A stretch of DNA of 7,577 nt, from NCBI GenBank assembly GCA_029864065.1, contig JAOTUD010000113.1, forward strand, positions 1 to 7,577, in the 5' to 3' direction. The notes under the pieces were generated by a model. The model was not told the origin of the DNA and did no database searches. It saw only the letters and a program-made list of their open reading frames with translations. The position numbers were made by a program, and so were the translations under genes. Positions 6,060 through 7,577 of this stretch are shown in pieces. Numbering within the stretch: the first letter of the stretch is position 1; the number at the start of each line of letters is the position of its first letter. Origin of the DNA: Gammaproteobacteria bacterium. Its GTDB lineage: Bacteria; Pseudomonadota; Gammaproteobacteria; GCA-001735895.

Positions 6060-7001
6060 TCAGGATTTGAGGAGTTGCATGCGCACGTGCGCCATCGGGG
6101 CGTCATCGTTGTAGACGACGCTGTCGTCGTGTATTGCGATGCCCAGGTTTGTCCACAGCGTGTCGAGGTCGATCGGGTAGGGATCGCCTTTCATTTTATG
6201 GTATAGCGGCACCAGCACGGCGACACCGGTGGCGCCGTCGCCGGCCTTGAATACTTCCATCACGCTGGCGTTGGCGTGCATGGAAAGACCCGCATCCAGT
6301 ACCCCGCGCAGTGCATCGCGCAGGCTCTTGCGATTGTCGGTAAGCCTGCGGATCTCGATATCGGCCAGCAAGCAGAAAACGGCGCCGCCCCAGTAGGTTC
6401 GACCCCAGGTCGGGGTGCGATCCAGTCCCTGGTCCCCGTCTTGCGGCAGTCCTTGCGGCATGCGGTTGATAAAGCCGTTCCAGACGAATTCCTCGGAGAG
6501 GTAGCCGCGCTGTGCGCGCGCGATCGATTCGACGTAAGTCGCGAGGCCTTCGAGCAGCCAACGGTGCCGTTGCGGAACATCGGCCATCGCCAGGTGCACC
6601 ATCTCGTGCACCATGATCCAGTCCTTGCGCAGCATTTCGGGCGTGACGTTTTCGCCCACGACGATACGCAGGCGAGGCTTGTCGCCGCCAAATGCCTGGC
6701 CGAAGCGCACCGTGTAGCCTGCCGAAACCTGCAGGTTGATATGCACCGTCCTGACCGGAAAACGCCCGTAGTACCGGTGCACGGTTTGTGCCGAATAGAC
6801 TACCCATGCGAGCAGGATGTCTTTCTTTTCGCGCAGCACGCGGTCGCGAATGTCGACGCTGATGCGGCTGCCGTCGAGGTCGAAGGCAAACTCGTGGTCG
6901 TTGATCGTCTCGATTTCCGGATCGCCGATGTCTGCCGAGCCGGCAATTACGCTATGCGGGCTGGCGCACATTGCCAGCAGTATGATCAGGGTGCGAACCA
7001 C
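6060..7001 (-). CDS. Secreted gluzincin-type zinc metallopeptidase (peptidase MA-like)
   Basis: This 313-residue protein carries the zinc site of gluzincin metallopeptidases. HEMVH gives ligands H132 and H136 with catalytic E133. The third ligand is probably E151 in WLLEGLATYVE, 14 residues after H136, as in peptidase MA-like proteins; M1 aminopeptidases have 18 residues there. The N-terminus is a short signal peptide: basic start, hydrophobic TLIILLAMCA, and a likely cleavage after SVIA (residue 20). C12 is not a lipobox cysteine because the preceding residue is Met. It therefore acts in the periplasm or outside the cell; the substrate is unknown. The region from about 190 to 313 has no motif I recognise. 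The GTG start is supported by GGAG 5 nt upstream. It lies 56 bp downstream of the GFA gene on the same strand and converges on the glycosylase gene. Confidence 0.85.
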   Translation of the reverse strand: MVRTLIILLAMCASPHSVIAGSADIGDPEIETINDHEFAFDLDGSRISVDIRDRVLREKKDILLAWVVYSAQTVHRYYGRFPVRTVHINLQVSAGYTVRFGQAFGGDKPRLRIVVGENVTPEMLRKDWIMVHEMVHLAMADVPQRHRWLLEGLATYVESIARAQRGYLSEEFVWNGFINRMPQGLPQDGDQGLDRTPTWGRTYWGGAVFCLLADIEIRRLTDNRKSLRDALRGVLDAGLSMHANASVMEVFKAGDGATGVAVLVPLYHKMKGDPYPIDLDTLWTNLGIAIHDDSVVYNDDAPMAHVRMQLLKS

Positions 7002-7006
7002 AACGA

Positions 7007-7010
7007 CTCC
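7007..7010 (-). promoter_or_regulatory. Ribosome binding site deciding the GTG start of the metallopeptidase
   Basis: Read on the minus strand, GGAG lies 5 nt before the GTG at 7001. It supports this start rather than a downstream ATG at Met11, which would destroy the signal peptide. Confidence 0.75.
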
Positions 7011-7057
7011 GTTGTTATCGGGTGACTAGAATAGAGATCGCCGGCAACGACCAACCT

Positions 7058-7471
7058 TCAGTTACCGGGTTCCTGCTCGATACGCTCCGCGGCGAGCCCC
7101 GCGTCGTACCAGTCGGCACGGTCGCGCCAGTAAATATTGTCCTCGGGATCGATGCCGGGCGATTCGCTCAGGCTGCCCGCGGGTATCACCAGCTTGCCGC
7201 TGTTGAGGCTGGTGTAGGGCACCAGCGAGCCGCAATGCGTGCAAAAGCATTTCGAAATCACGCCCGGTTTGTCCGGGGTATAGCGCTTGATCAAATCCTC
7301 GCCGGCAAGCCACTCGATGCGATCGGCGCTGGTGAAAATATTTGCCGCGTGCGCCGATCCGGTCGAGCGTCGGCACTGGCTGCAATGACATAAATGAAAC
7401 TCGTCGAACGGACCGGTGACCTGGAACCGAACCCGCCCGCAGAGGCAGGCGCCTTTGATCGGTTTGTTCAT
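7058..7471 (-). CDS. GFA-family (Gfa/CENP-V) zinc-binding protein
   Basis: This 137-residue protein belongs to the GFA family, named after the glutathione-dependent formaldehyde-activating enzyme; most members have no proven substrate. Zinc-binding cysteines are C9 and C11 (CLCG), C28, C30 and C33 (CHCSQC), and C77 and C80 (CTHCG), with an extra C75. By analogy with Gfa, C9, C11, C77 and C80 hold a structural zinc and C28, C30 and C33 form the second, catalytic-type site. The start at 7471 has GAGG with 6-nt spacing and gives the usual short lead into CLCG. An ATG at 7483 is also in frame and overlaps the upstream stop as ATGA, adding four residues (MRSS), but has a poor ribosome binding site. 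It follows the aminotransferase closely and is likely co-transcribed with it. A formaldehyde role should not be assumed. Confidence 0.92.
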   Translation of the reverse strand: MNKPIKGACLCGRVRFQVTGPFDEFHLCHCSQCRRSTGSAHAANIFTSADRIEWLAGEDLIKRYTPDKPGVISKCFCTHCGSLVPYTSLNSGKLVIPAGSLSESPGIDPEDNIYWRDRADWYDAGLAAERIEQEPGN

Positions 7472-7477
7472 CGATGA

Positions 7478-7481
7478 CCTC
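7478..7481 (-). promoter_or_regulatory. Ribosome binding site choosing the internal ATG of the GFA gene
   Basis: Minus-strand GAGG is placed 6 nt before the ATG at 7471 and overlaps the end of the upstream gene (ATGAGG). It favours the 137-residue form over the 141-residue form starting at 7483. Confidence 0.6.
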
Positions 7482-7577
7482 ATGTTTGCTGGCTCGCGAT
7501 CAGCCTGCCGATCACGTCGTCGAAGTGCTTTTCATGCACGTTGGCAAAAGCGAAACGAATATACTTTTCCTGGTCCC
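7480..7577 (-). CDS. C-terminal fragment of a probable PLP-dependent aminotransferase (cut by window edge)
   Basis: The minus strand entering from the right edge reads 31 codons to a TGA at 7482-7480: DQEKYIRFAFANVHEKHFDD, then VIGRLIASQQT. The pattern of YIRFAFAN, an acidic/helical stretch and a final hydrophobic RL is typical of the last strand and helix of class I/II (fold type I) aminotransferases. The catalytic lysine and substrate-binding parts lie outside the window, so subfamily and substrate cannot be named. The first complete codon is at 7575-7573. The stop lies 8 nt before the preferred GFA start, so the two genes probably share a transcript. The assignment rests on a short segment only. 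Confidence 0.6.
   Translation of the reverse strand, partial: DQEKYIRFAFANVHEKHFDDVIGRLIASQQT

Noticed and set aside
6966..6968. Cysteine 12 of the metallopeptidase as a lipoprotein attachment site
   Set aside because: The sequence before it is L-L-A-M, with Met at the position where a lipobox needs Gly, Ala or Ser. Cleavage after SVIA fits an ordinary signal peptide better.
6276..7025. Plus-strand open frame of 249 codons opposite the metallopeptidase
   Set aside because: It is antisense to a gene with a signal peptide, a zinc site and a good ribosome binding site. The frame stays open because of GC-rich codon use.
1..7577. Defence system, CRISPR array, prophage or integrated element
   Set aside because: All genes are housekeeping or common accessory types. 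I saw no spaced direct repeats, integrase, transposase or attachment site apart from the single palindrome at 5993-6050.

Overview
This 7.6 kb window is ordinary, densely packed chromosome from a gammaproteobacterium (GC-rich third codon positions). The main evidence is the divergent block rhlB <- -> trxA-rho, the same order as in Escherichia coli. The thioredoxin, Rho and CCA-enzyme proteins match their E. coli counterparts in length and in catalytic residue numbering. The genus cannot be fixed from the sequence. No tRNA or rRNA gene, CRISPR array, prophage or complete insertion sequence is visible.

Left part, minus strand (1-3484): a compact three-gene unit reads rhlB (DEAD-box RNA helicase), then an NDUFA9-like atypical short-chain dehydrogenase, then cca (tRNA CCA-adding enzyme with HD domain). 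Each junction is a 4-base stop/start overlap (ATGA, then GTGA), so translational coupling is likely. The cca gene runs off the left edge and lacks only its last few codons.

Centre, plus strand (3705-5991): trxA starts at GTG behind a good sigma-70-type promoter and ends in a strong hairpin terminator. A C-rich, G-poor leader follows that looks like a Rho-loading (rut-like) autoregulatory region. It leads into rho, which has no visible Shine-Dalgarno sequence. Only 6 nt after the rho TAG stop, and in the same reading frame, starts a UDG-superfamily glycosylase of the hypoxanthine (deoxyinosine)-DNA glycosylase type.

Right part, minus strand (6060-7577): a GFA-family zinc protein lies just downstream of the tail of a probable PLP-dependent aminotransferase, followed by a secreted gluzincin-type metallopeptidase. 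A 58-bp inverted repeat with perfect 19-bp arms fills the gap where the plus- and minus-strand genes converge. It is the clearest non-coding element in the window and looks like a REP/MITE-type repeat that may also terminate both transcripts.

Functionally, the left and centre genes are mainly RNA metabolism (RhlB in RNA unwinding and decay, Cca in tRNA 3' ends, Rho in termination) with redox proteins among them (thioredoxin, NDUFA9-like). I see no convincing undescribed multi-gene system. The points most worth following are the inverted repeat, the rho leader, the rho-glycosylase junction and the CxxCxxC motif in the NDUFA9-like protein.
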